Of a stretch of 35,545 nucleotides of DNA, positions 6,602 to 13,851 are shown piece by piece. Under the pieces are notes generated by a model. It was not told the DNA's origin. It did no database searches and saw only the letters and a list, made by a program, of their open reading frames with translations. The stretch is taken from positions 1 through 35,545 of the forward strand of contig JADYUE010000024.1 of NCBI GenBank assembly GCA_021531615.1, in the 5' to 3' direction. This DNA comes from Fusobacterium varium (GTDB taxonomy: Bacteria; Fusobacteriota; Fusobacteriia; Fusobacteriales; Fusobacteriaceae). Made by a program: the position numbers and the translations under genes. Each line of letters opens with the position of its first letter. The first letter of the stretch is position 1.

Positions 6602-7165
6602 ATGAAAAAATTAATATTATTAGGAATGGCAATTTTAAGTATTAGTGCTTTTGCAGCAAGAGAGAAAGTACCAGAAGATGTAGAAAAGATGATTACAAAA
6701 TCTTCTCAAACTTTAGATGGAAGTGAAAAGATAAGATATAAAAATTGGCAGATAGATTCATATTTAAGAATGGAAAAATTAGGAAAAGAATCTGGAATCC
6801 CTGCTAATGAATTTGAAAGAATAAAACATAAATTAAGAGTTATGTATGGGGCAAACTTTGCAAAACAATATCAAGTTTTACCAGATGAGATAAGAGACTA
6901 TAATGAGTTAGTAGAGAGAGTAAAAAAAGAAACTGCTAAAAATTTAGAAGTTAGCGAAGAAAAAAACAGTATAGCTAAAGCTGAAATGGAAAAAAATATA
7001 GCTGTTTCAAAAGTTCCAGCTGAAGTAATTGAGATATACAAGGAAACTGCTGAAAAACTATACCCTGAAAACTATGTAGGACAAAAAGCATATATTGATG
7101 CTTCTATGGAAGAGTATTTTAAAATAATAGAATTTATAAAAAATAATAAAAGCTTGATTAAATAA
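6602..7165 (+). CDS. Exported hypothetical protein, helical
   Basis: Not recognised as a known family. It has a clear Sec signal peptide (MKKLILLGMAILSISAFA, cleavage after residue 18), then about 170 residues rich in Lys/Glu with no membrane segment and little beta pattern, probably a periplasmic helical protein. It contains the sequence KNWQIDSYLRMEKLGKESGIP and no Cys after the signal. A strong ribosome binding site (GAAAGGAAGG) precedes the ATG. It stands alone between toxin-antitoxin copies 2 and 3, and its transcript probably ends at the terminator of antitoxin copy 3 (7321-7356), because no other T-tract hairpin follows. Confidence 0.75.
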   Translation: MKKLILLGMAILSISAFAAREKVPEDVEKMITKSSQTLDGSEKIRYKNWQIDSYLRMEKLGKESGIPANEFERIKHKLRVMYGANFAKQYQVLPDEIRDYNELVERVKKETAKNLEVSEEKNSIAKAEMEKNIAVSKVPAEVIEIYKETAEKLYPENYVGQKAYIDASMEEYFKIIEFIKNNKSLIK

Positions 7166-7227
7166 AAAAGCAGGTGTTTAAACCACGCCAATAGTTTAGA
7201 CATCCACATAAAATTATGATATTCTAA

Positions 7228-7296
7228 TTAGAATATATTTTTAGATAAAAGTATAAATAATACTAATATCAAAAGTACAAAAAAGAATTTTTTCAA
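7228..7296 (-). pseudogene. Type I toxin-like reading frame, module copy 3, without ribosome binding site
   Basis: TTG-started frame of exactly 22 codons beginning (M)KKFFF, with a Leu/Ile/Val core, and ending LFILLSKNIF. It is co-linear with the copy 2 toxin, sharing the spacing and the LF.LLSKN end. No Shine-Dalgarno lies upstream, and the sequence before the start is the antitoxin region instead of a toxin leader. The simplest reading is a deletion fusing the toxin 3' part to the toxin-like segment that is antisense to the antitoxin, with loss of leader and promoters. Its terminator stem GTTTAAAC/GTTTAGAC (7176-7183, 7194-7201) with loop 7184-7193 is kept. Confidence 0.5.
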
Positions 7297-7358
7297 TAGT
7301 GGAAAATAGATAATAGAAAGAGACAGAGGACACGCCAAAATACCTTTGTCTTTTTTAT
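7276..7358 (+). ncRNA. Antitoxin-type small RNA, module copy 3
   Basis: Promoter-like TTAGAT (7241-7246), 17 bp, TAATAT (7264-7269). Terminator AGACAGAGG/CCTTTGTCT (7321-7329, 7343-7351) plus U's. Loop CACGCCAA (7331-7338) is complementary to the toxin-side loop of the same copy. The RNA is antisense to the first seven or so codons and upstream region of the copy 3 toxin frame, and about 85 percent similar to the copy 1 RNA. Confidence 0.45.
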
Positions 7359-7416
7359 TAACCACTTACTTATTATTTATAAATTATAAGTTTTGTAAAT
7401 GTAAATTTAAGGATTA

Positions 7417-7473
7417 CAGAAACTTCGTTTCTGCGTCTCAAAAGTAGTAGTCGTTTGCACTCTTCTACTTTTG
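7417..7473. repeat. Pair of intergenic hairpins
   Basis: CAGAAAC/GTTTCTG (7417-7423, 7427-7433, 3-nt loop) followed by CAAAAGTAG/CTACTTTTG (7439-7447, 7465-7473). Neither has a T-tract on either strand, so they are not terminators. They may be a small repetitive element; no second copy is in the window. Confidence 0.4.
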
Positions 7474-7495
7474 GAAATTATAGTTTATATATAAA

Positions 7496-7525
7496 AAGTG
7501 ACTATTGAAAATAAAATAGTCACTT
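7496..7525 (-). terminator. Intrinsic terminator of coaX
   Basis: A 10-bp stem AAGTGACTAT/ATAGTCACTT (7496-7505, 7516-7525) followed on the minus strand by TTTTT, 9 bp after the coaX stop. Confidence 0.85.
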
Positions 7526-7534
7526 GAGAAAAAC

Positions 7535-8305
7535 TTATTTTTTATTATGTAAATAAAGAGTATAAAGCCCCTTGATGCTTAGGTCTGGAGAGTAAACATC
7601 AATCTCCTCTATCTCAGCAGATAAGATTTTACCTAATCCTCCAGTTGCAACAACAAATGGATTATCAATAACCTCTTTAATTTTCTTAATAATATGCTTA
7701 ATTTGTCCAGCATAACCATAGAAAATTCCAGCTTGAATCTGTTCATTTGTATTTTTACCAAGTACAGATTCAGGAGTACTAAATTTAACTTTAGGTAGTT
7801 TTGCAGTATTAGCAAAAAGTGCATTAATAGACATCTCTATTCCAGGAAGAATCCCTCCTCCAACATAAACTGTTTTCTCTAACACCTCATAAGTTGTAGC
7901 ACTTCCAAAGTCAAAAATAACTAGATTTTTATCTGGATAATCATTTAATGATTGAACAATATCAATTATTCTATCAGCACCAAATCCAGTTGGATTAAGA
8001 TTCGGAGCAAAAGTAAAAGGTATTTTTATATCAGGTCCTACTATCATAGGATCAATATGAAAATATTTTTTTCCTAAAAATTGGAAAATTGTAATAAGGT
8101 TTGGCACAACAGAAGCTACTATTATTCCCTCAACATTTTTAATATCAATCTTATTAAATTCAGATATATTTCTTAAATAAGAGAAATATTCATCTTCTGT
8201 AAGTTTATCATTAGAAGCTACTCTAAAAGTTAAAAGTACCTCTCCATTATTATCTAAGATTCCAGTAACTATATGAGTATTTCCAATGTCTATTGCTAAA
8301 AGCAT
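7535..8305 (-). CDS. coaX: Type III pantothenate kinase
   Basis: Cytosolic ATP-dependent kinase for the first step of coenzyme A synthesis, pantothenate to 4'-phosphopantothenate; ASKHA fold, monovalent-cation dependent in the family. Seen: DIGNTH phosphate-binding loop (residues 5-10), GADR (109-112), DFGSATT (132-138) and VGGGILPGI. The pantothenate-pocket segment is NPTGFGADR rather than the more common NP.EVGADR, and Ser replaces Thr in DFGTATT; both are mild variations. The length of 256 is normal. The ATG follows AAGGAGGG. It has its own promoter (TTGATT, 16 bp, TATAAT on the minus strand, 8365-8338) divergent from tmcAL, and its own terminator. Confidence 0.93.
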   Translation of the reverse strand: MLLAIDIGNTHIVTGILDNNGEVLLTFRVASNDKLTEDEYFSYLRNISEFNKIDIKNVEGIIVASVVPNLITIFQFLGKKYFHIDPMIVGPDIKIPFTFAPNLNPTGFGADRIIDIVQSLNDYPDKNLVIFDFGSATTYEVLEKTVYVGGGILPGIEMSINALFANTAKLPKVKFSTPESVLGKNTNEQIQAGIFYGYAGQIKHIIKKIKEVIDNPFVVATGGLGKILSAEIEEIDVYSPDLSIKGLYTLYLHNKK

Positions 8306-8375
8306 GGTTTCCCTCCTTAAAAATTCAGTTTTATATAATTATAATCTAAAAAATAGAAAAATCAAATAAAATTTA

Positions 8376-8404
8376 TTGATTTGAGGGAAAACAACTGATA
8401 TTAT
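8376..8404 (+). promoter_or_regulatory. Predicted promoter of the tmcAL operon
   Basis: TTGATT (8376-8381), 17 bp, TATTAT (8399-8404), 26 bp before the tmcAL start. It is divergent from the coaX promoter, whose boxes lie at 8338-8365 on the other strand. Confidence 0.6.
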
Positions 8405-8430
8405 GTTAATATGTATGGAAAGGAGAGAAA

Positions 8431-9606
8431 ATGAAAGCAGTAGGAGTTATAGTAGAGTATAATCCCTTTCATAATGGACATAAATTACATTTAGATAAAA
8501 TTAATGAGAGAGATAGTGAAAGTGTAAAAATTGCTGTGATGAGTGGAGATTTTGTTCAACGGGGAGAACCTGCTATTATAAATCGTTGGAAACGAGCTGA
8601 AATAGCTCTAAAAAATGGAATAGATATAGTAGTTGAGTTACCCTGCTTTTATTCGTGTCAAAGTGCAGAAATCTTTGCTAGGGGGGCTGTAGGGATATTA
8701 GATGAACTTCAATGTAAAGAGATAATCTTTGGTTCTGAAACTTCAAATATAGAAGAATTGAAAAAAATAGCATCTTTAGAAGAAAGTAAAATTTTTAAAG
8801 AAAAGATAAAAGAGTTTTTAAAAAGTGGTGAATCATATCCAAATGCTTATTCAAAAGCTTTAAAAGAGGTAAGTGGAAAGGAACAAAACAATTTATCCAA
8901 TGATATTTTAGGAATAGAGTATATAAAGGGGATAAATTATTGGAATAGTAAGATTGAACCAGTAACAATATTGAGAGAAAAGGTTGGATATCATAGCACA
9001 GATGTAGAGGATAATATAGCAAGTGCAACAGCTATAAGAAAATTTTTGAGAGGTGGAGAAAATATTGAGAAGTTTCTTCCAAAAGAGAGTTTCAGTATTT
9101 TAATAGAGGAGTTTAATAACGGTAAAATAGTGGAACTTAAAGATTTTTATCCACTGTTAAGATATGAGATAATTAGAAATAGAGATAGTCTTAAAAATAT
9201 TCAAGATATGGAAAAGGGATATGAGAATAGATTGTATGAGGAAGCTATTAAAAATAGTGATTTTGAGTCTTTTTACAAAGCTATTGAAAGTAGACGTTTT
9301 ACTCATGGAAGAACTCAAAGGGTGTTACTACATATATTATTAGGAATTACTGTTGAGATTACTGAGATAGTAAAAAAAGAGATTCCATATGTTAGAGTGA
9401 TGGGATTTAATAAAAAAGGAAGAGAGTATCTAAACTATTTGAAAAAATATGAGAACAAAAAAATAATAACCTCTCTAAAAAATATTCAAGATAATTTTTC
9501 TATGGGAGTTAGAGAGCTAATTGAATTTAATGAGAGGGCATCTACAATTTATAAGATGCAGAATTTTTATGAAGAGAGAAAGATACCGATAATAATAAAA
9601 AATTAA
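8431..9606 (+). CDS. tmcAL: tRNA(Met) cytidine acetate ligase TmcAL (YlbM family)
   Basis: Nucleotidyltransferase-fold enzyme that uses acetate and ATP to make N4-acetylcytidine at the wobble base of elongator tRNA-Met. Seen: GVIVEYNPFHNGHKLH, the HxGH adenylylation motif (residues 5-20); MSGDFVQRGEPAI; the KWKRAE-type RWKRAEIAL segment; and VELP. The C-terminal helical half includes RRFTHGRTQRVLLH. The length of 391 is typical. The ATG at 8431 follows AAGGAGAG. First gene of a five-gene run on the plus strand with gaps of 11 and 21 bp followed by overlaps. Confidence 0.9.
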   Translation: MKAVGVIVEYNPFHNGHKLHLDKINERDSESVKIAVMSGDFVQRGEPAIINRWKRAEIALKNGIDIVVELPCFYSCQSAEIFARGAVGILDELQCKEIIFGSETSNIEELKKIASLEESKIFKEKIKEFLKSGESYPNAYSKALKEVSGKEQNNLSNDILGIEYIKGINYWNSKIEPVTILREKVGYHSTDVEDNIASATAIRKFLRGGENIEKFLPKESFSILIEEFNNGKIVELKDFYPLLRYEIIRNRDSLKNIQDMEKGYENRLYEEAIKNSDFESFYKAIESRRFTHGRTQRVLLHILLGITVEITEIVKKEIPYVRVMGFNKKGREYLNYLKKYENKKIITSLKNIQDNFSMGVRELIEFNERASTIYKMQNFYEERKIPIIIKN

Positions 9607-9617
9607 GAGGAAAGAAA

Positions 9618-10940
9618 ATGGAGAAGAGGATACCTTTAAGTATACAGATTTTTTATGGACTGGGAGTTAGTTACGCAATAGTAGATCAAATTTTTGCACA
9701 ATGGATACTTTATTTTTATTTGCCACCTGAAAGTTCAGGGTTAAAACCAGTTATGGCACCATTGTTAATATCATTGGCTTTAGTTATTTCAAGACTTGTG
9801 GATATGGTAACAGACCCTTTAGTTGGATTTTTATCTGATAGAGTTAATACAAGATGGGGAAGAAGAATACCATTTATAGCAGTAGGAACTATCCCTTTAG
9901 CATTGTGTACAATAGCCTTTTTTTATCCACCAATGGGAAATGAAAAGGGAGCTTTTGCCTATTTAGCTTTAGTAGGATCACTATTTTTTACATTTTATAC
10001 AGTGGTAGGAGCACCTTATAACTCTTTGATTCCAGAGATTGGGCAAACACAAGAGGAGAGATTAAATCTATCAACTTGGCAATCAATATTTAGATTAGTT
10101 TATACAGCACTGGCTATGATAATTCCTGGGGTATTGATAAAGATGATTGGAAAAGGAGATACACTTTTAGGAATAAGAGGAATGATAATAACTCTTTGTG
10201 TAATTGCAGCTATTGGGGGAATTATAACTGTACTCTTTGTTCCAGAGAAAAAGTACTCTTTAGGAAAAAATTCAAATGCAAGTTTTAAAGAAACAATGGG
10301 AATAGTATTTAAAAACAGACAATTTATAATGTATCTTATGGGGTTATTATTTTTCTTTATAGGGTTTAATAATTTGAGAGCAGTAATGAACTATTTTGTT
10401 GAAGATATAATGGGATATGGAAAGGGAGCTATTACAATTGCTTCAGCTCTTCTTTTTGGAATGTCAGCCCTATGTTTTTATCCTACAAATCTTCTTTCAA
10501 GAAAGTATGGTTATAGAAAGATAATGTTAGGGTGCTTATCTATGTTAATAATATTTACTTTAGCACTATTTTTCTTAGGAAAGATTATACCTACTAAATT
10601 TGGTTTTGTTCTATTTGCATTGATAGGAATACCAATTGCAGGGGCTGGATTTATCTTTCCACCTGCTATGCTAAGTGAGATAGGTAGTAAGATGAGTGAT
10701 AATGCTGGACAACGTATAGAGGGAATCTGCTTCGGTATACAAGGGTTCTTTTTGAAAATGGCATTTCTTATTTCAATTTTAATACTACCAATAATATTAG
10801 TTTCTGGAAGTGGAGATATTTTATCTGCAATTACAGGAACACCTAAGGGAGTAGAAAAGAGTGGAATTTACTTTACAGCTATAGTTTCAGCAATCTCTTT
10901 TATTATATCTTTTATTTTTTATTATAAGTATGAAGAGTAA
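9618..10940 (+). CDS. GPH-family (MelB-like) cation:sugar symporter
   Basis: Twelve-helix inner-membrane carrier of the glycoside-pentoside-hexuronide:cation symporter family (MFS_2). Seen: SRLVDMVTDPLVGFLSDR and TRWGRRIPFI (residues ~57-87), which contain the conserved Asp residues of the cation site and the loop 2-3 motif; GAPYNSLIPEI; and long hydrophobic segments throughout. The family takes up glycosides or hexuronides with Na+ or H+, but the substrate cannot be read here because no sugar-catabolic gene is adjacent. It starts 11 bp after tmcAL with AGGAAAG as ribosome binding site. Confidence 0.85.
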   Translation: MEKRIPLSIQIFYGLGVSYAIVDQIFAQWILYFYLPPESSGLKPVMAPLLISLALVISRLVDMVTDPLVGFLSDRVNTRWGRRIPFIAVGTIPLALCTIAFFYPPMGNEKGAFAYLALVGSLFFTFYTVVGAPYNSLIPEIGQTQEERLNLSTWQSIFRLVYTALAMIIPGVLIKMIGKGDTLLGIRGMIITLCVIAAIGGIITVLFVPEKKYSLGKNSNASFKETMGIVFKNRQFIMYLMGLLFFFIGFNNLRAVMNYFVEDIMGYGKGAITIASALLFGMSALCFYPTNLLSRKYGYRKIMLGCLSMLIIFTLALFFLGKIIPTKFGFVLFALIGIPIAGAGFIFPPAMLSEIGSKMSDNAGQRIEGICFGIQGFFLKMAFLISILILPIILVSGSGDILSAITGTPKGVEKSGIYFTAIVSAISFIISFIFYYKYEE

Positions 10941-10961
10941 GTTTTAAACTATGGAGGGGTT

Positions 10962-12314
10962 ATGGAGATAACTTATATTTTACTTGGAGAAATATTAGGA
11001 ATTTTGTTGTTGTTTCAATTTTTTTCTAGTTGGATAGTTATCTCAATAACTCTTTTTAGCTTAGGAATTGTATATTTTTTTACTAAGAAAAAATCTATTT
11101 TAATTTATATCATACCTATTCTTTTTGTAATAAGATTAGTTTTTGGAGTTCATAGTGGAGATTTTGATTATTTAGAAAATATTAGATTGAAAGTTGAACT
11201 TAATAGAGGAATAGGAAAAGTTTTAAAAATAGATAATAAAAATTTAAAAAACTTAACTTTTATCTATCTGTCAGAGTTAGCTGATGGAAAATACAATGTT
11301 TTAGGAGAGTTTAAAGAGCTTGAGAAAAAAGAGAACGTAGATATCATTAGTATAAATAGATTAGAGGTAGAAAAATTAGAGGATAGTTTTTTAGAAAAAT
11401 ATTTTAAAAATAGAGTAGAAAGTTTTATAGAAAAGGGAGATAGATATTTTAAAAGAGTTTATAGAGCTATTATTTTAGGAGAGAGTAGAGAGATACCAAA
11501 AGAGCTGAGAGAGAAATTTAATTATGTAGGAGTTTCACATCTTTTTGCTCTTTCAGGATTGCATATAGGGATAATAATAGGAGTAATAAGTTTTATAAGT
11601 GGTAAATTTTCAATCTCTAGAGATAAGAGGTATTGGATTATTTTAATAGGATTGACACTGTATTTTCTAGGAATAAAACACTCACCCTCTCTTATAAGAG
11701 CTTATATAATGGGAGTGATATTTCTTTTTGGGAAGATATTCTATGAAAATATTGATATAGAAAAATCTTTAGCAGTAAGTTTTATTATAAGCTTATTTTT
11801 AAATCCTGTTTCTATCTATGAAGTTTCCTTTAAGCTTTCATACTTAGCAGTAGCAGCAATTATTTTTATCTATCCTTTTATAATAAAATTTTATAAAGGA
11901 AAGTCAAAATTGATAAAAAATATTGCCTTAATAGGAACAATACAAGTTTTTTTACTTCCTATATTGATAAAAGAGTTTGGAACTATACAACTATTTTCTA
12001 TTTTTAGTAATCTGATAATTGTGCCATTGGGAAGTTTATATATAACTTTAGCTTTTATAGGATTGTTATTTGAAAATTTTGGATTGGGAGTAGTTATATA
12101 CCCCATTGTAAATATAATTTTTAAATTTTTAATAAAAATAGTTGAAATTTTTTCAAATATTCCTATGTTGATTATAAAATATAGTGGTAACAAAGATAAC
12201 ACAATATTTTTACTTTTTTATGTTATAATATTTGGAATAATATTTTATAATAAATTTAAAATGGAAGGTAAAAAAGATGAGAAGATTTATAGAAGAACTA
12301 AAATATCTCAATAG
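10962..12314 (+). CDS. ComEC/Rec2-family membrane protein, without metallo-hydrolase domain
   Basis: Membrane channel-type protein of the ComEC/Rec2 competence family. It has two N-terminal helices, a soluble OB-like segment (residues ~65-165), then the competence domain with the hallmark VSHLFALSGLHIGI (about 190-205) and further membrane helices. Full ComEC proteins have about 700-800 residues, with a C-terminal beta-lactamase-like nuclease domain. This one ends at 450, after the helices, in a lysine-rich tail; no nuclease frame follows. The ATG follows GGAGGGG. The 3' end overlaps the M50 protease gene by 38 bp in another frame. DNA uptake is the family role; whether this short form works is unknown. 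Confidence 0.82.
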   Translation: MEITYILLGEILGILLLFQFFSSWIVISITLFSLGIVYFFTKKKSILIYIIPILFVIRLVFGVHSGDFDYLENIRLKVELNRGIGKVLKIDNKNLKNLTFIYLSELADGKYNVLGEFKELEKKENVDIISINRLEVEKLEDSFLEKYFKNRVESFIEKGDRYFKRVYRAIILGESREIPKELREKFNYVGVSHLFALSGLHIGIIIGVISFISGKFSISRDKRYWIILIGLTLYFLGIKHSPSLIRAYIMGVIFLFGKIFYENIDIEKSLAVSFIISLFLNPVSIYEVSFKLSYLAVAAIIFIYPFIIKFYKGKSKLIKNIALIGTIQVFLLPILIKEFGTIQLFSIFSNLIIVPLGSLYITLAFIGLLFENFGLGVVIYPIVNIIFKFLIKIVEIFSNIPMLIIKYSGNKDNTIFLLFYVIIFGIIFYNKFKMEGKKDEKIYRRTKISQ

Positions 12315-13014
12315 AGGTATGGGAAATTCTACAAAGATAATTTTAGCAATAATATTTGGATATTTTATATTTAATCTCCTTGGTGGTGTAATTTTTAGAC
12401 CGATGATGTTGTTAAATATAGCAGTTTTAATTTTTTCCCTACTGGTACATGAAATATCTCATGGATTAGCAGCATATTTTTGTGGAGATACAACAGCTAG
12501 GGACTATGGAAGATTAAGCTTTAATCCACTTCATCATTTAGATCCTTTGGGAACAATTTTCCCTATAATTCTAATTTTCTTAGGATCACCATTTGTTTTT
12601 GGTTGGGCAAAACCTGTGCCTATAAACTATTGGAGATTGAAAAATGGAAGAACAGGAGAATTTTTAGTAGCAATTGCAGGGGTAGTTTCAAATATTATCT
12701 TAGCTTTGATAGGATTGATACTGCTAAAATATCTTACTCCATTTATTCATAGTGGAGTATTTGCATCATTGTGTATATATTTGATTAGATTGAATATTTT
12801 ACTTGCTGTATTTAATATATTGCCAATTCCCCCACTAGATGGGTCAAGAGTAGTGGCATCAATGGCTGGAAGAGAGTTAAGAAATACTATTTTCTCTTTA
12901 GATCAATATGGAATATTTATAATTCTTATTTTAAATATGGTAGGTATTCTTGATAGTGTAATCGGATCATTAGCAGAGTTTTTAGTTAAAATATTAATAG
13001 GTTTAGTTTTTTAG
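12277..13014 (+). CDS. Site-2 protease family membrane metalloprotease (M50B, YwhC-like)
   Basis: Inner-membrane zinc protease of the rhomboid-like M50 group. Seen: a zinc-binding HEISH (HExxH, residues 58-62) within a membrane helix, GRLSFNPLHHLDPLG, FGWAKPVP, and the second-site NILPIPPLDGS with Asp188 as third ligand. There are five or six membrane segments; 245 residues is normal for this short, PDZ-less subgroup. Substrates are unknown. The start (AAGATGAGAAG, with GGAAGG upstream) lies inside the 3' end of the comEC-like gene, suggesting translational coupling. Confidence 0.88.
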   Translation: MRRFIEELKYLNRGMGNSTKIILAIIFGYFIFNLLGGVIFRPMMLLNIAVLIFSLLVHEISHGLAAYFCGDTTARDYGRLSFNPLHHLDPLGTIFPIILIFLGSPFVFGWAKPVPINYWRLKNGRTGEFLVAIAGVVSNIILALIGLILLKYLTPFIHSGVFASLCIYLIRLNILLAVFNILPIPPLDGSRVVASMAGRELRNTIFSLDQYGIFIILILNMVGILDSVIGSLAEFLVKILIGLVF

Positions 13015-13023
13015 GTGGGAAAG

Positions 13024-13602
13024 ATGAAAAGTGTAGAAAAAGAGTGTGTAATAGAGTTTGAAGAAAGAAAATCAAAATTTATAGGTTATGTAAAACCTGT
13101 GGGGAGTAAGCAAGAGGCAGAAGATTTTATTGCATCTATTAGAGAGAAACATAAGGATGCAACTCACAATTGTACTGCCTATAAGGTTATAGATAATGGA
13201 CAGGAGTATTTTAAAACTGATGATGATGGAGAGCCAAGTGGTACTGCAGGAAAGCCTATGGGAGATATTATAACTTATATGGAGGTAACAAATTTAGCAG
13301 TTGTTGCCACTAGATATTTTGGTGGAATAAAGCTAGGGGCTGGAGGCTTAGTGAGAAACTATGCTAAAACAGCTAAATTAGCAATACAAGAGGCTGGAAT
13401 AGCTGAGTATGTAGAAAGAAAAGTATATATGATTGATTTTCCATATGAGAAGATAGGGGATATTGAGATGCTTATTGATAGTATGGGAGGAGAGTATTTA
13501 GATAAAGGATTTAATGAGAGGGTAACTTATAAGGTAAGAACAGATTTAACAGCCTTTGAAACTTTAAAAAATACTAAAGGTGTACTGGTAATAGAGTTGT
13601 AA
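13024..13602 (+). CDS. yigZ: YigZ/IMPACT family protein (UPF0029)
   Basis: Soluble protein of the YigZ/IMPACT family, whose bacterial members have an N-terminal IMPACT domain and a C-terminal ferredoxin-like domain; their exact function is unsettled. Seen: ERKSKFIGYVKPV, HNCTAYKV, DDDGEPSGTAGKP (signature) and VVATRYFGGIKLGAGGLVRNY. The frame also opens at GTG 13015, right after the protease stop, but the AGGTGG there fits as the ribosome binding site of the ATG at 13024, which I prefer. Last gene of the tmcAL operon; the terminator at 13606 follows at once. Confidence 0.88.
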   Translation: MKSVEKECVIEFEERKSKFIGYVKPVGSKQEAEDFIASIREKHKDATHNCTAYKVIDNGQEYFKTDDDGEPSGTAGKPMGDIITYMEVTNLAVVATRYFGGIKLGAGGLVRNYAKTAKLAIQEAGIAEYVERKVYMIDFPYEKIGDIEMLIDSMGGEYLDKGFNERVTYKVRTDLTAFETLKNTKGVLVIEL

Positions 13603-13605
13603 AGT

Positions 13606-13655
13606 AAAAATAGTTTTCTATAATGATAAAATTTATAGAGAGCTATTTTTTATTT
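13606..13655 (+). terminator. Intrinsic terminator of the tmcAL-yigZ operon
   Basis: Two nested stems: AAAAATAG/CTATTTTT (13606-13613, 13643-13650) enclosing CTATAA/TTATAG (13618-13623, 13633-13638), then T-rich sequence, 3 bp after the yigZ stop. Confidence 0.65.
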
Positions 13656-13670
13656 GTTTATATAAAAAAT

Positions 13671-13727
13671 ATAGGAATAGAATCCTATTATTTGCTATTT
13701 TTATAATTTTATAGGAATACATTCCTA
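13671..13727. repeat. Twin TAGGAAT palindromes
   Basis: ATAGGA....TCCTAT (13671-13688) and the nearly perfect TAGGAAT/ATTCCTA (13712-13727), 41 bp between starts. They lie between two converging operons, so an operator role is not obvious. Confidence 0.4.
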
Positions 13728-13807
13728 ATTTATTAGATGAAATATTACCAAACTCTGACTACAATGGAATAAAAAGATTAAATGCGATAGAATGGCTTTT
13801 AGAAAAA

Positions 13808-13842
13808 AATAGTCTTCCATGCTTTAAACATAAAAGACTATT
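13808..13842 (-). terminator. Intrinsic terminator of the citC-citXG operon
   Basis: A 9-bp stem AATAGTCTT/AAGACTATT (13808-13816, 13834-13842) followed on the minus strand by seven T's, just after the citXG stop. Confidence 0.85.
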
Positions 13843-13851
13843 GCTTATAAC

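Noticed and set aside
7166-7201. Hairpin after the exported protein gene as its terminator
   Set aside because: On the plus strand no T-tract follows; the T-run is on the minus strand, so it belongs to the toxin side of module copy 3.
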